Shown: in pieces, positions 8,684 through 17,079 of the stretch
Layout: every line of letters begins with the position of its first letter
How positions within the stretch are numbered: position 1 is the first letter of the stretch
Assembly: GCF_001611275.1 (NCBI RefSeq)
Contig: NZ_CP015080.1
Coordinates: forward strand, 310,001-374,000
Direction: 5' to 3'
DNA: 64,000 nt
DNA from: Desulfuromonas sp. DDH964
Lineage (GTDB): Bacteria; Desulfobacterota; Desulfuromonadia; Desulfuromonadales; DDH964
The notes under the pieces: model-generated
What the model saw: only the letters and a program-made list of their open reading frames with translations
What the model was told of the DNA's origin: nothing
Databases searched by the model: none
Position numbers and translations under genes: made by a program

Positions 8684-10109
8684 CGTATTGACCTGGGCTG
8701 CAGGCGGAGTCGCTGTCGTTTTGGGCACCTATGCGGTCGCACAGCTACGGTCATCAAAAGATAGCTCGGGAGACGACGGCAAACCCAGACAGGAGGAACA
8801 ATCCCTGGCCGACATATCCCGGCTTTGGACCGGCAAGGAAACGGAACTCGACTTTCGGGACATCGCCCGGATCTGGCGAACGACGCCTGAAGCGAAGGCC
8901 GAACCGAAACCGCCGCCAACCTATCGTTGTCCTGAGATCCAGAGGTTTCACGCGAAGTGGGTTTCTCATCCAGTGGTCAAGGATATGAAAAAAGAGATCG
9001 TCGAAGGACTCCTCGCTCTTCTGGACAGGGATGGCGATTGCCCCTCCGTGGTCCAGAAAAACAGTTCCGAGGCGGAGAAAAAGTACGCCCCGAACGTGTT
9101 CGACATGCTGGCATCAATCCCGCTGTGGAAGCATTCACTGGAGGTCGCGAACCACCTTGCCGAAGCCATGAACCAGGCGATGCTCATCCCCGATGCCCTG
9201 ATCGCGGGGCTAGGCCATGACCTTGGAAAAATCCCCGCTTACCAGAACACGCTTTATCTGACCGGCGATCACCCGATCATTTCCATCATCGTGCTGCACA
9301 AGACCCCCGGCTTCGAGTCGATGTCGAACCGGGACGAAATCAGCCTGGCCATCCGTCAGCATCATCTCCTGAATCCCGAATCGTCTCTCGGCCGAGCCCT
9401 GAAGGAAGCGGATCACCAGGTACGACTTCTGGAAATCAGCCGGCAGACACCCAGTTCTCCAGAAACAGAGAAAACGGAACAAGCCTCCTTACCGTGGAAT
9501 TCTTCTTCCCGGAAACAGCCACAGGTCAAATCAAAACCTGAGAAGGCAGACTCTGAAAGCGAGGTCCCCCAGCTTCCCACCGTCCCCAATAGGGAGAAAG
9601 AAGAGAGCGCAGATCTTCAGGAGAATGTCTCCGGGGATTTCGACCTGTCCAGCATTGATCTGGATCGCCTGCTGAAGGGGCTTCGACGGAAGATCAACAA
9701 GGTTGAGAAAAACCGCTGGTCGGTCATTTCGGTTCCGGAAGGCTGGGTGCTAGCCCAGCCAGACGCTTTGTGGAGTGAGGTGAAACGGTTAGCCAACAAT
9801 GCGCCGATTTTGCTTGCGGCGGACGCGAACGAGCAGAACAAGAGAGAGATGCTGAAGGCGGTTGTCCAAAGACTGGCTGATGAACAGAAAGCCATTGCGA
9901 CCGAGCTCCTCGGGGAAGGGTATTACACGACTCAGTGCCTGGTGGTTATGCCGTCAGGCAAGAGCATGAGGGTCCCGTTGATTCCATTTCGGGCTGAAAT
10001 CTTCAGCAATGTTCCATCCAAGCTGGAGGTACTCAAGTCCGATACGTTGAACCGGATGATCAAGAAGGTGAAAGTGGGCAACGCGGAGAAAAAGGACCAG
10101 ACCGAATGA
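8664..10109 (+). CDS. HD-domain protein, candidate MOBH-type (TraI_2) relaxase
   Basis: 481 aa. An N-terminal membrane segment (about 8-27) is followed by an HD metal-binding domain: His157 in LWKHSLEVANHL, His185-Asp186 in AGLGHDLGKI, His203, His233/234 and Asp250. The C-terminus (about 330-470) contains VISVPEGWVLAQPDALW, resembling the C-terminal domain of TraI_2 relaxases from SXT and R27. MOBH relaxases are HD-fold enzymes encoded next to traD, as here, and no other relaxase is visible in the window. The usual N-terminal HHxxxGG-type motif is not seen, so it is divergent. Alternative: an HD-domain accessory protein. Start at 8664, or 8673. Confidence 0.6.
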   Translation: MTPMPFDVLTWAAGGVAVVLGTYAVAQLRSSKDSSGDDGKPRQEEQSLADISRLWTGKETELDFRDIARIWRTTPEAKAEPKPPPTYRCPEIQRFHAKWVSHPVVKDMKKEIVEGLLALLDRDGDCPSVVQKNSSEAEKKYAPNVFDMLASIPLWKHSLEVANHLAEAMNQAMLIPDALIAGLGHDLGKIPAYQNTLYLTGDHPIISIIVLHKTPGFESMSNRDEISLAIRQHHLLNPESSLGRALKEADHQVRLLEISRQTPSSPETEKTEQASLPWNSSSRKQPQVKSKPEKADSESEVPQLPTVPNREKEESADLQENVSGDFDLSSIDLDRLLKGLRRKINKVEKNRWSVISVPEGWVLAQPDALWSEVKRLANNAPILLAADANEQNKREMLKAVVQRLADEQKAIATELLGEGYYTTQCLVVMPSGKSMRVPLIPFRAEIFSNVPSKLEVLKSDTLNRMIKKVKVGNAEKKDQTE

Positions 10110-10921
10110 GCAGAGTGTGCATTTTCCTGGCCTCCATTTGCGTGAGCCTGGTCCTTGCTAGTTCCGTGTCCGGGGCGGACGTATATCGGAAGGACGCGCA
10201 AAAAGGCTGGTGGTGGTATGAAGACCCACCTCCGGTTTCGAAGGAGGAGAAGGCTCAGGAGCCTAACCTTCCGGCCTATTCGCCGGAACAGATGTGGACG
10301 ATGGATGCGGACAAACTTCGAGAGTACGCCGAAGCGGTCAAGAAGGAGGCTGTTCGGGTTCCGTCCGAAGAAAACGTCAGGCGGCATTACGTGGTTCAGG
10401 ATGTAATCCGCCGCAAAGCGGTGGCGTTCGCCAATGCGTCGGAGGTTGTCTGGCAAAAGAACCCGGAGTTGTCGGTGGCCAAAGATTCCCCGCTCGCCGC
10501 ACCTGGACGAAAAGCGGTGACGCGGGAAAAGGTCGAGGAACGCGAGCGGCTTCTTGCGAAGGGCCGAGAGGACTTTGCCCTGCTCTACTTCAAATCCGAA
10601 AGCTGTCCATTCTGCCAGGAGCAGGAAGGCATCCTCGGTTACTTTCAGGATCGTTTCGGTTGGACGATCAAGCCCATCGATGTGGACCTGAAACCGGAAC
10701 TGGCCGGCAGGTTTGGCGTCCAGACCACGCCCTCCCTGTTGCTCATCCAGCGTGGAAAGCAGGATTTCATTCCGGTGACAGCCGGCGTCGCCTCGGCGTC
10801 CGAGATCGAGGCCAACCTCTATCGCGGTATCCGGCTGCTCAAGGGAGAAGTCTCTCCGGAGAACTTCAATCTCTATGACTTTCAGAAAGGGGGAGGATTC
10901 GATGTCGAAACCGGACGCTAA
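10106..10921 (+). CDS. traF: Conjugal pilus assembly protein TraF
   Basis: Periplasmic thioredoxin-fold protein (271 aa) of F-type mating systems. A signal peptide ending SVSGA is followed by the WWWYEDPPP motif near residues 34-44 that is characteristic of TraF. The thioredoxin domain in the C-terminal half has an active-site pair (SESCPFCQEQ, near residues 170-176) and the cis-Pro loop TTPSL. Start ATG overlaps the previous stop (ATGA). Together with TraH and TraG it is expected to help pilus extension and disulfide management of the Cys-rich TraN/TraU/TraH proteins. Confidence 0.92.
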   Translation: MSRVCIFLASICVSLVLASSVSGADVYRKDAQKGWWWYEDPPPVSKEEKAQEPNLPAYSPEQMWTMDADKLREYAEAVKKEAVRVPSEENVRRHYVVQDVIRRKAVAFANASEVVWQKNPELSVAKDSPLAAPGRKAVTREKVEERERLLAKGREDFALLYFKSESCPFCQEQEGILGYFQDRFGWTIKPIDVDLKPELAGRFGVQTTPSLLLIQRGKQDFIPVTAGVASASEIEANLYRGIRLLKGEVSPENFNLYDFQKGGGFDVETGR

Positions 10922-11339
10922 CGTTCAAGACAGTTATCTGGTGTATCCCGGATTTGTCCCCCAGACATGGGGCGTCTGTCACTTGCGCGTGATCGCCAAA
11001 GGACAGGGGACTTTGCTGGTTGCCAGCGAGATCCGCCACAACCCCGGGCCCTCGGTGACCAACGCCATTGAAGGGATCTGGTCTTCCATTCTGGAGAAGT
11101 ATTCCGATGAAGCCCTCGGAGCCAATCCGCTTCTTGTCGAGCATTACAATGATGAAGCCGTATATGGGGAAAAGGAACTGGGTGAGCGACTGGCTATGGT
11201 GAGGCTGCAGAAGGGACGAACCGACTGGCGGCATACCACGCGATCGGAAATAGCCGAGCTTGTCGGCTGCTCCCCGGAGGATCTGTCCGTCCCGCTGGAG
11301 CGGCTGGTCATTCGAGTGGATCAAGGAGAGCCGTCATGA
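10902..11339 (+). CDS. Conserved-looking hypothetical between traF and traH
   Basis: 145 aa, started at ATG 10902 because AGGGGGAGGA lies just upstream; the start is inside the end of traF. No signal peptide or membrane segment, so probably cytoplasmic. The N-terminal part is rich in beta-type sequence (WGVCHLRVIAKGQGTLLVAS); the C-terminal part looks helical and includes EIAELVGCSPEDL, which could be a winged-helix-like turn. I do not recognise the family. Tight coupling (overlap with traF; ATGA with traH) argues that it belongs to the transfer machinery. Confidence 0.75.
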   Translation: MSKPDANVQDSYLVYPGFVPQTWGVCHLRVIAKGQGTLLVASEIRHNPGPSVTNAIEGIWSSILEKYSDEALGANPLLVEHYNDEAVYGEKELGERLAMVRLQKGRTDWRHTTRSEIAELVGCSPEDLSVPLERLVIRVDQGEPS

Positions 11340-12784
11340 ACAGGAAAGCTATTATCGCTGGGGTGTCTGCGCTGGTCATGCTCGCGTGTTCATCTTCGAC
11401 CGGATGGTCCGCAGGCTGGGTGGATGACTGGATTGACCAGAAGGTTGAGACATCGCCCGGCTACTTCGAGGGGCAAAAGCGGGGGTATTACACCGGTGGC
11501 GGTTTTTCCGCCCGCTGGAACCTGCAGAACGACTACCTCTGGAGTGTGACGCCGCCAAGGCTCAAAACCGGCTGCGGCGGTATAGACGCTTTCATGGGTG
11601 GCTTTTCTTTTCTGGACCCGGACTACCTGGTTCAGAAGCTCCAACGCATCATGTCGGCGGCACCGGCAGCCGCCTTCGATGTCGCCCTGAAGGTTCTGGC
11701 TCCGCAGGTTTCGGACACCATACGTTCCCTTGAGTCGATTGCGGACAGGCTCAACAATATCCAGCTCGATGAATGCAAATCGGCCCGTGCCCTGGTTGCC
11801 ACAATCGCCAGTCCTCTCGCGCCCCAGAACAAGCAGGGGGAATTGGCCGCGATCCAGGCCGATTGGTGGCAGTCAACTGGTGGCGGGGATCTCTGGACCG
11901 AGTTTCAACAGCTGCGACAAGCGGACAACGACAAGCCGGACCCGGCCGCCGCCACTGCGTCCATGACCGGCTGTTCGACCGACTTCCGGTCCGTTTTCGC
12001 GGGCGGCAGCATTCTGGAACAGGCGGGTGCCCGAGTGGGAATCACCAATGCCGACTACCTCAACCTGATCCGGGGATACGTGGGAGATATTTTCATTCAG
12101 GCCCCCAACCCCGCCCTGAACATCAACGCCTACAAAGTGGTTTATGACAAGCCCTGCGACCAGGACAAGGGGCTCAAGGATCTTCTTGACGGAACGGCCC
12201 AGGGCAAACCGACCAATGGGGCCTGCTCGACCATCTCCGACGCCAACCGGAATCTTCGCCAGTACGTTCAGAACCGTCTGATTGGCATCGCCAGCCGGTA
12301 TAGGAACCGGCAGCCCCTGTCCACAACGGATCAGGCATTCATCAACGCCTCTCCGCTCGCGGTGGGGCTGGTCCTGAAAACCGCTGTTGGGGAGCAGCAG
12401 GAAGGCGCGGTTATCGCCCAACTCTCGGACGTGACCGCCAAAGCCTACGCCTACTCGATCCTGACCGACATGTACGCCAAGACCCGGGGGATCTTCGAGA
12501 CGGCCAAGAACATCATGAGCACTCAAGGCGGACCCGCAGGGAACAACGCCACATCGTCATGTCGAATCGAGAATGTCTCCGAGTCCATGGCAGCGGTCGA
12601 AAAGATCGAAAGCCGTCTTTTCGATCTCATGCGGGAGGTCCAGACGGAATACGCAACGACCGTGGCCGAACTGAACACCATTTATGAATTTGTCCGGAAA
12701 CAACAACGCTTCAGCGAAGAAGCCTACCAGTCTTTACGTCAACGATTTGGAGAAGGCGTGGCAACTCGCGTAATGGGTATCTAA
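11336..12784 (+). CDS. traH: Conjugative pilus assembly protein TraH
   Basis: 482-aa exported protein. Signal peptide ends near SSSTGWSAGW. The body carries TraH hallmarks: GYYTGGGFSARWNLQNDYL near residues 51-69, TGCGGIDAFMGGFSFL near 78-93, and a C-terminal helical region (LMREVQTEYATTVAELNTIY). TraH is required for F-pilus assembly and interacts with TraF and TrbI. It follows the previous gene in an ATGA overlap. Length is close to the usual 450-480 aa. Confidence 0.95.
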   Translation: MNRKAIIAGVSALVMLACSSSTGWSAGWVDDWIDQKVETSPGYFEGQKRGYYTGGGFSARWNLQNDYLWSVTPPRLKTGCGGIDAFMGGFSFLDPDYLVQKLQRIMSAAPAAAFDVALKVLAPQVSDTIRSLESIADRLNNIQLDECKSARALVATIASPLAPQNKQGELAAIQADWWQSTGGGDLWTEFQQLRQADNDKPDPAAATASMTGCSTDFRSVFAGGSILEQAGARVGITNADYLNLIRGYVGDIFIQAPNPALNINAYKVVYDKPCDQDKGLKDLLDGTAQGKPTNGACSTISDANRNLRQYVQNRLIGIASRYRNRQPLSTTDQAFINASPLAVGLVLKTAVGEQQEGAVIAQLSDVTAKAYAYSILTDMYAKTRGIFETAKNIMSTQGGPAGNNATSSCRIENVSESMAAVEKIESRLFDLMREVQTEYATTVAELNTIYEFVRKQQRFSEEAYQSLRQRFGEGVATRVMGI

Positions 12785-12799
12785 CCAAGGGAGGAACGC

Positions 12800-13162
12800 A
12801 TGGCAAAAGGTAACGGGAAACAGAATTTCCGCCAGGAGCGGCTGGATCGGAAGCTTGAACTGGCCAAGCGTGACGATATGGAAGTCATCTCGCGCCGGGC
12901 CGCTGAAACCAACGACTTCATTCGGCTGCTTTCGGCCAATGACTACATCATCAACCGGTTGCGAAACCAGCTTGGCCGGCCGAATGGCGTCCCGGTTGAA
13001 CAGGCGGTCAAATTTCTGGAGCGCAACGAGGAGCTGCGCCAGGAAATGAACAAGCTCAACGCCGAGATGTGTCAGGCGCTGGGGATGTCTTACCGTGCCC
13101 CTCGCGGATTCGATAATCCTCTGAAAGAGGAAGAAGTAAAAGAAGGGAAAAAGCGAGCGTAA
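12800..13162 (+). CDS. Hypothetical, charged helical protein
   Basis: 120 aa with a good ribosome site (GGGAGG) 15 nt downstream of traH. Very rich in Arg, Lys, Glu and Asn, predicted mostly helical; the middle (FLERNEELRQEMNKLNAEM) looks like a short coiled coil. No signal peptide or membrane segment. Not recognised. It closes the rightward tra operon; the next gene is 440 nt away behind its own promoter. Confidence 0.7.
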   Translation: MAKGNGKQNFRQERLDRKLELAKRDDMEVISRRAAETNDFIRLLSANDYIINRLRNQLGRPNGVPVEQAVKFLERNEELRQEMNKLNAEMCQALGMSYRAPRGFDNPLKEEEVKEGKKRA

Positions 13163-13183
13163 ATGCTGCTATTGAAGGCATCC

Positions 13184-13211
13184 TTGACAGAAATAAGCAT
13201 TTTTGTAAGAT
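13184..13211 (+). promoter_or_regulatory. Sigma-70-type promoter of the ssb-bet-exo operon
   Basis: TTGACA at 13184-13189 (perfect -35), 16-nt spacer, TAAGAT at 13206-13211 (near-consensus -10). It is the best promoter I see in the window. It lies 390 nt upstream of ssb, after the end of the traH operon. A start point near 13218 is inferred. Confidence 0.75.
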
Positions 13212-13226
13212 AAACGTATTCATCCA

Positions 13227-13244
13227 CACTATGACTTCATAGTG
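13227..13244. promoter_or_regulatory. Palindromic operator just downstream of the ssb promoter
   Basis: CACTATGA-CT-TCATAGTG, a perfect 8-bp inverted repeat with a 2-nt centre. It lies about +10 to +27 from the inferred start, where a bound repressor would block RNA polymerase. The cognate repressor is not identified in the window. Confidence 0.6.
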
Positions 13245-13519
13245 ACTCCTTGCTCCCTATCGAGCAGGACAAAGTTTCAGAGAAAGCCTCTGATCCGAAA
13301 ACCCCAGGCATGGGGCGATTTTCCAAGGGAGAAACCGGAACGCCCGGTGATCCAATCTGCACGCGACAGCAGACTCCCCTGTGTTTCATCCCGCTTTTCC
13401 AAGTTCCACCGGCAAATGCGGCTTATCGAAATAACGTGCGTTTTCTCGACGCGCGACGGAATACCGAAACATTCAGACCCGTTTTGGCACTTTGCCGGAA
13501 TGGGTTTTTTGTTGCTCAA
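13245..13519 (+). other. Untranslated stretch upstream of ssb
   Basis: About 275 nt between the operator and the structured ssb leader. Short open frames exist, but none has a convincing ribosome site or recognisable protein. It contains runs such as CGGAACGCCCGG. I read it as part of a long 5' untranslated region or a small-RNA locus; nothing more can be supported. Confidence 0.4.
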
Positions 13520-13603
13520 ACAACCATCCCGGCCGGGAGGAGACTTCTTCCCGTGGTGGGATGACTCCTTTTGTCCGGGGAAACCCTCGAAAGGAGAAAA
13601 AAG
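13520..13603 (+). promoter_or_regulatory. Structured leader L1 before ssb
   Basis: CTCCTTT (13565-13571) can pair with AAAGGAG (13590-13596), hiding the ssb ribosome site. Its CTCCT part can instead pair with AGGAG upstream (13538-13542). A GGG-GAAA-CCC mini-hairpin sits between the pyrimidine strand and the ribosome site. Member of the repeated leader family described in the findings. Confidence 0.6.
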
Positions 13604-13984
13604 ATGCTCAACAAGGTTCAACTGATTGGAAGGCTGGGAACCGATCCGGACTATCGCTGCACCGCAGCCTCAGGAACGCCCGTGGCGACATTCTCACTGG
13701 CGACTTCGGAGCGGCGCAAAGACAAGGACGGAGAGGTCAAGGAACTCACCGAATGGCACAATATCGTGACCTGGAAATCGCTGGCGGACACCTGCCACAA
13801 CTACTTGACGAAGGGCAAGCTGGTCTTTGTCGAGGGCAAAATTCGCACGCGAAAATACCAGGACAAGGAAGGCCAGGATCGCTACATCACCGAGATCGTC
13901 GCGGACCAGGTGAAGTTCCTGGAGAAGGTCAAGGACCTTTGCTGGTTCGATGACCAGCCGGAACAGGAAGGGAATCCTTTCTAA
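13604..13984 (+). CDS. ssb: Single-stranded DNA-binding protein
   Basis: 126-aa OB-fold SSB. Start ATG 13604 behind AAAGGAG. Typical N-terminus [15 protein letters not shown], then [24 protein letters not shown] and the C-terminal strand [13 protein letters not shown]. The acidic tail is short (PEQEGNPF), lacking the full DDDIPF-type end but keeping the Pro-Phe. It opens the recombination operon; element-encoded SSBs coat the strand entering the recipient and support Bet. Confidence 0.95.
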   Translation: MLNKVQLIGRLGTDPDYRCTAASGTPVATFSLATSERRKDKDGEVKELTEWHNIVTWKSLADTCHNYLTKGKLVFVEGKIRTRKYQDKEGQDRYITEIVADQVKFLEKVKDLCWFDDQPEQEGNPF

Positions 13985-14009
13985 GGACTCCATCCGCAAA
14001 CGCAGTGAC

Positions 14010-14093
14010 CATCCCACAGGGGAGACACCATCTCCCCGGACGGGGCGGTTCTGTCTCCCCAGTTCGGGCTTTCGCCCGAGAAAGGAGACAGTG
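14010..14093 (+). promoter_or_regulatory. Structured leader L2 before bet
   Basis: GGGGAGACA (14019-14027) pairs with TGTCTCCCC (14052-14060) around an inner CCCC-GGAC-GGGG hairpin (14034-14045). The same TGTCTCC (14052-14058) can pair with GGAGACA (14084-14090), the ribosome site of bet, enclosing a CGGGC-TTTC-GCCCG hairpin (14065-14078). The two states are mutually exclusive. Confidence 0.7.
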
Positions 14094-15155
14094 ATGACCG
14101 CTCAAACAGCACAAGCTCTCATCCCTCATAACCACACATCCAGGCTACCTGTCCCCCAGTCTTTGTTCGACGAGGAAAAAATCACCCTCATCAAGCGAAC
14201 GATCTGCAGGGGAGCCAGTAACGATGAGCTTCAGCTTTTCGTCAACCAGTGCAAACGCACCGGCCTGGACCCGTTCGCCCGCCAGATCCACGCCATCAAA
14301 CGCTGGGATTCCAGCCAGAACCGCGAGGTCATGTCCATTCAGACTTCGATTGACGGTTTCAGGCTGATCGCGGAGAGAACCGGCAAGTACGCCGGCCAAC
14401 TCGGACCGTACTGGTGTGGCAAAAACGGAGAGTGGAAAGAAGTCTGGCTCGATGACGCCACCACGCCCTTCGCGGCTAAAGTTGGCGTTCTGCGTACCGA
14501 CTTCAAAGAACCCTTATGGGCTGTCGCCCGTTTTTCAACCTACGCGCAAAGGACGAAACAGGGCAACCTGACCCGTTTCTGGGCGTCCATGCCGGACCTG
14601 ATGATCGCAAAGGTCGCTGAAGCTCTCGCGATCCGTCGTGCGTTCCCCCAAGAACTCTCTGGTCTTTATGTCCAGGAAGAAATGGATCAGGCCGGCAATG
14701 TGGTTGACGATTTGGCAGGCGATGTAACCCCCCACGAGGACTATCGCGAACGCGATAACCAAGGACATGAAGAAGAGCCGGAACCGGGTTCCGAAGCGGA
14801 AATGCTTCTGTCGAAAGGACAGTTGACCACCCTTCAGAGCCTGATTCACAGCACCGGAACAGACGAGAACAAATTTCTCCAGTATCTCGGCGTTCCTTCC
14901 CTGGAGATGCTTCCACATGCCATGTACCAGCAGGCGATTGAAGCTCTCAAGCGGAAGAAATCCGGCAAAAGTTTCAGCAATCCTCAGAGCGTCGATGCGG
15001 TTCTCTCCGCACTCGCAGCTCACAAGATCGAAGCGAAGCTAGCCGAAGACGGCAAGACCATTTACGCCTCATCCTACGAACACCGGAACTTTCTCAAGCA
15101 AATCGGGTTTCGCTGGGATGGCAAACTGAAGAGCTGGTATCTGACCGCTCAGTAA
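14094..15155 (+). CDS. bet: Bet-type single-strand annealing recombinase
   Basis: 353 aa from ATG 14094 behind AAAGGAGACA. Red-beta/RecT superfamily: core runs [18 protein letters not shown], then [20 protein letters not shown], then [20 protein letters not shown] followed by [12 protein letters not shown], all hallmarks of Bet. The Red-beta core ends near residue 200; the rest is an acidic linker and a C-terminal segment ([20 protein letters not shown]) that is longer than in lambda Bet (261 aa). It anneals strands covered by SSB and works with the exonuclease two genes downstream, a pairing known in SXT/R391 elements. Confidence 0.93.
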   Translation: MTAQTAQALIPHNHTSRLPVPQSLFDEEKITLIKRTICRGASNDELQLFVNQCKRTGLDPFARQIHAIKRWDSSQNREVMSIQTSIDGFRLIAERTGKYAGQLGPYWCGKNGEWKEVWLDDATTPFAAKVGVLRTDFKEPLWAVARFSTYAQRTKQGNLTRFWASMPDLMIAKVAEALAIRRAFPQELSGLYVQEEMDQAGNVVDDLAGDVTPHEDYRERDNQGHEEEPEPGSEAEMLLSKGQLTTLQSLIHSTGTDENKFLQYLGVPSLEMLPHAMYQQAIEALKRKKSGKSFSNPQSVDAVLSALAAHKIEAKLAEDGKTIYASSYEHRNFLKQIGFRWDGKLKSWYLTAQ

Positions 15156-15179
15156 CAAACATATCTGAACGACAAACCG

Positions 15180-15259
15180 ACCCGACAGGGGAGACAAACG
15201 ATCTCCCCGGGAGGGGTGCGTCTTGTCTCCCCTGTGGTCCAACCACTAGGAGTCAAGAC
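15180..15259 (+). promoter_or_regulatory. Structured leader L3 before the 34-aa ORF and exonuclease
   Basis: CAGGGGAGACAA (15186-15197) and TTGTCTCCCCTG (15223-15234) form a perfect 12-bp stem around CCCC-GGGA-GGGG (15205-15216). A GTGG-TCCAA-CCAC hairpin follows. TGTCT can alternatively pair with AGACA, which includes the A of the start codon. Closest relative of L2. Confidence 0.7.
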
Positions 15260-15364
15260 ATGAAAACCATTATCGAAGCCCTCGAATTCGTGGAAATGAA
15301 AAACATCATGACTGGTGTCGCTCTCGGCCTGCCGATGGTGGCGGTCATTGCGATCATTTTCTAG
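15260..15364 (+). CDS. 34-aa membrane peptide between bet and exo
   Basis: ATG 15260 to TAG 15364, with AGGAG upstream. The N-terminal half is charged (MKTIIEALEFVEMKN), the C-terminal half hydrophobic (GVALGLPMVAVIAIIF), suggesting one membrane segment. It sits exactly where R391-type elements carry a small ORF between bet and exo. It ends 9 nt before the exonuclease ATG, so it may mainly serve to couple exo translation to leader L3. Confidence 0.6.
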   Translation: MKTIIEALEFVEMKNIMTGVALGLPMVAVIAIIF

Positions 15365-15373
15365 GGGGCCGTC

Positions 15374-16318
15374 ATGAGCAAACTTCAAGCCTTTCTCGAA
15401 AAGGCCCTCAAAGAGAAGAACCGGCTCAGCAGCCAGCATCTTGGGGATCGCAGAACCTATATCGGTGCTTCCGATATCGGTGGCTGCCCCCGCAAGGCGG
15501 TTCTGGCACGCACCAGGCCGGTTGAGCATGACGCGGCAACGCTACTGAAGTTCGCCCGGGGGCATGCGGCAGAGGATCTGATTCACGGGATTTTCCAGGC
15601 GGGAGGATTGACCCCTTTGCGGGAAATGGAGATCCGCCATCCCGAGTTTCCAGATCTGCTCTGTCACATCGACTTCCTGTTCAAGGCGAAAAGCGGCAGG
15701 TTGCATGTCGTCGAGTTGAAAACCACCAACGGACTGCCCGAAACCCCATACGGTTCCTGGGTGGACCAACTGCATTTCCAGATGGGCCTGCTGGCCCTGT
15801 CATACCCAGACGCTGACATCGGCGGGAGTATTCTCGCCATCGACCTGAACGCCGGCACCTGGCATGAGTTCAACAGCTACAAGCCGGACGAAATCACCTT
15901 CAACCTTCTGGTTGCCAAAGGAAGACGCATCAAGGCTTGCCTCGATACCGGGGAAACGCCGGACGTGGAGCCTGGTCTTCTGTGCGGATATTGTCCGTAT
16001 CGGACTGACTGCCCGGCTTTTCTGGACGGCGCTATCGTCATCCCCGATGAGGTGAAGACCTTGGCGCATAGCCACCTGGAAGCGACCGAACAGAAGAAGG
16101 CGGTAGAAAAGAAGGTCAACAAGCTCAAGCAAGACGTCCTTTCCTTTACCGGAACCTGCTTCAAGGGGACATCGGACAGTCTGTTCATCAACGCTTCGGA
16201 GGTAGGTCCTTCGGAGACCGTCGATGCCCAGCTGCTCAAGAATCGGTTCCCCGAGGTTTACCAGCAGGTGAAAAAGGAACGCGCCGGTTTCACCCGGCTC
16301 GACATCAAGCCGATCTAG
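15374..16318 (+). CDS. Cas4/RecB-like PD-(D/E)xK exonuclease, Bet partner
   Basis: 314 aa. Nuclease signature in order: His in GHAAEDLIHG (near residues 64-73), Asp in CHIDFLF (near 97-103), VVELKTT (near 112-118) and the QxxxY-like QLHFQMGLL (near 131-139). Four cysteines typical of Cas4-like 4Fe-4S nucleases: one near residue 38 (GGCPRKAV) and CGYCPYRTDCPAF near 203-215. It follows Bet and the 34-aa ORF and most likely provides 3' single strands for annealing (SynExo pair). No signal of truncation. Confidence 0.85.
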   Translation: MSKLQAFLEKALKEKNRLSSQHLGDRRTYIGASDIGGCPRKAVLARTRPVEHDAATLLKFARGHAAEDLIHGIFQAGGLTPLREMEIRHPEFPDLLCHIDFLFKAKSGRLHVVELKTTNGLPETPYGSWVDQLHFQMGLLALSYPDADIGGSILAIDLNAGTWHEFNSYKPDEITFNLLVAKGRRIKACLDTGETPDVEPGLLCGYCPYRTDCPAFLDGAIVIPDEVKTLAHSHLEATEQKKAVEKKVNKLKQDVLSFTGTCFKGTSDSLFINASEVGPSETVDAQLLKNRFPEVYQQVKKERAGFTRLDIKPI

Positions 16319-16339
16319 GCGAAACAATACTTATCACAT

Positions 16340-16405
16340 CCCAGATGGGAGGTTCTCCTCCTGTCAAGGGGGCCTCCCTTTACCCACGGTCAACAAGGAG
16401 GCCCA
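16340..16405 (+). promoter_or_regulatory. Structured leader L4
   Basis: GGGAGG (16347-16352) pairs with CCTCCC (16373-16378). GGCCTCC (16371-16377) can instead pair with GGAGGCC (16397-16403), which is the ribosome site of the next gene. Mutually exclusive arms as in L2. Confidence 0.65.
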
Positions 16406-16630
16406 ATGATTTCCAAGGGACACAAAAGTAATTTCGAGACATTGAAAAAGGCGGCCGTCAATGGCGATCTCGCGCTCATGGAATGCCATTGCTCATCGAC
16501 GGGCAAGCCGGTCATGGTGGTTTGCGCCGTGAACCGCTACCGGGACGAGTTCGAATTCGTTCCTGTTGCCAGGTTGTTCGATGGCAATCCCTATGAGGAG
16601 GTGATACCGGCGACCAGCAGCGCCGCCTAA
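16406..16630 (+). CDS. Small protein of DUF6117-like type
   Basis: 74 aa. The sequence NFETLKKAAVNGDLALMECH, then VMVVCAVNRYRDEFEFVPVA and LFDGNPYEE, looks like DUF6117, a small family found in plasmids and conjugative elements; function is not known to me. No membrane segment. Own ribosome site AAGGAGGCCC, within leader L4. Family assignment is from memory of the motif pattern. Confidence 0.65.
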   Translation: MISKGHKSNFETLKKAAVNGDLALMECHCSSTGKPVMVVCAVNRYRDEFEFVPVARLFDGNPYEEVIPATSSAA

Positions 16631-16644
16631 CAACAAATCCCCAG

Positions 16645-16711
16645 CGGGGCGCAAACGTCGCCCTGGCGGGCCTCCTTATCTGGAGTGTTTGCGCTCGGAC
16701 AAGGAGACACG
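16645..16711 (+). promoter_or_regulatory. Structured leader L5
   Basis: GCGCAAAC (16649-16656) pairs with GTTTGCGC (16687-16694), with CGCC-CT-GGCG nested inside (16659-16668). CTCCTT (16672-16677) can pair with AAGGAG (16701-16706), the ribosome site; this would cross the first stem, so the two states compete or form a pseudoknot. Confidence 0.6.
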
Positions 16712-16882
16712 ATGAAAGACATCAGCTACCTGTTGGCAATAGGGCTGACCATGCTGCTTTTTCTGCACATGATCCTGACCCCGTTGCTGCGTCCTGACAG
16801 AGAGGAGCGCTCTCGTGACTTTCTTCAAGCCTACGGAGCCTATAGGGATATGGAAAAAGAGGTGGCGTCATGGTCGCGCTGA
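16712..16882 (+). CDS. 56-aa single-pass membrane protein
   Basis: ATG 16712 follows AAGGAGACACG, the reason for choosing it over an upstream in-frame start. Residues 5-25 (SYLLAIGLTMLLFLHMILTP) form one membrane segment, followed by a charged tail (RPDREERSRDFLQAYG). Unknown function. Its 3' end overlaps the next gene by 13 nt. Confidence 0.65.
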   Translation: MKDISYLLAIGLTMLLFLHMILTPLLRPDREERSRDFLQAYGAYRDMEKEVASWSR

Positions 16883-17073
16883 CGATGCACGCCGCGAACC
16901 GTATCCTGGAACGCGAAATTCCTTACGAAGCCGTTGAAGCTTGCCGCCTGGCCGCCCCGATCCTCAACGAGAACCCGTTGCGGTTCCGTTACAAGGATCT
17001 GGTGATCGTGGCCTATAAGGCCGGTTCCATCCCGCGAATGATCTCGGTGTGGAAAGCCGGCGAAGCGGCCTGA
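16870..17073 (+). CDS. DUF4258-like small protein
   Basis: 67 aa; starts within the end of the preceding gene (GAGGTGGCGTC upstream). The pattern MHAANRILEREIPYEAVEAC followed by LRFRYKDLVIVAYKAGSI is similar to DUF4258 proteins (hAxxRxxERxI), a fold related to small toxins. No antitoxin neighbour, so a toxin role is not supported. Most likely translationally coupled to the 56-aa protein. Confidence 0.55.
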   Translation: MVALTMHAANRILEREIPYEAVEACRLAAPILNENPLRFRYKDLVIVAYKAGSIPRMISVWKAGEAA

Positions 17074-17079
17074 CCGATT

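Noticed and set aside
13242..13625. Open frames of 104-127 codons between the traH operon and ssb
   Set aside because: No ribosome site, no recognisable motif, frames in several phases overlap each other and run into the ssb leader; treated as untranslated region.
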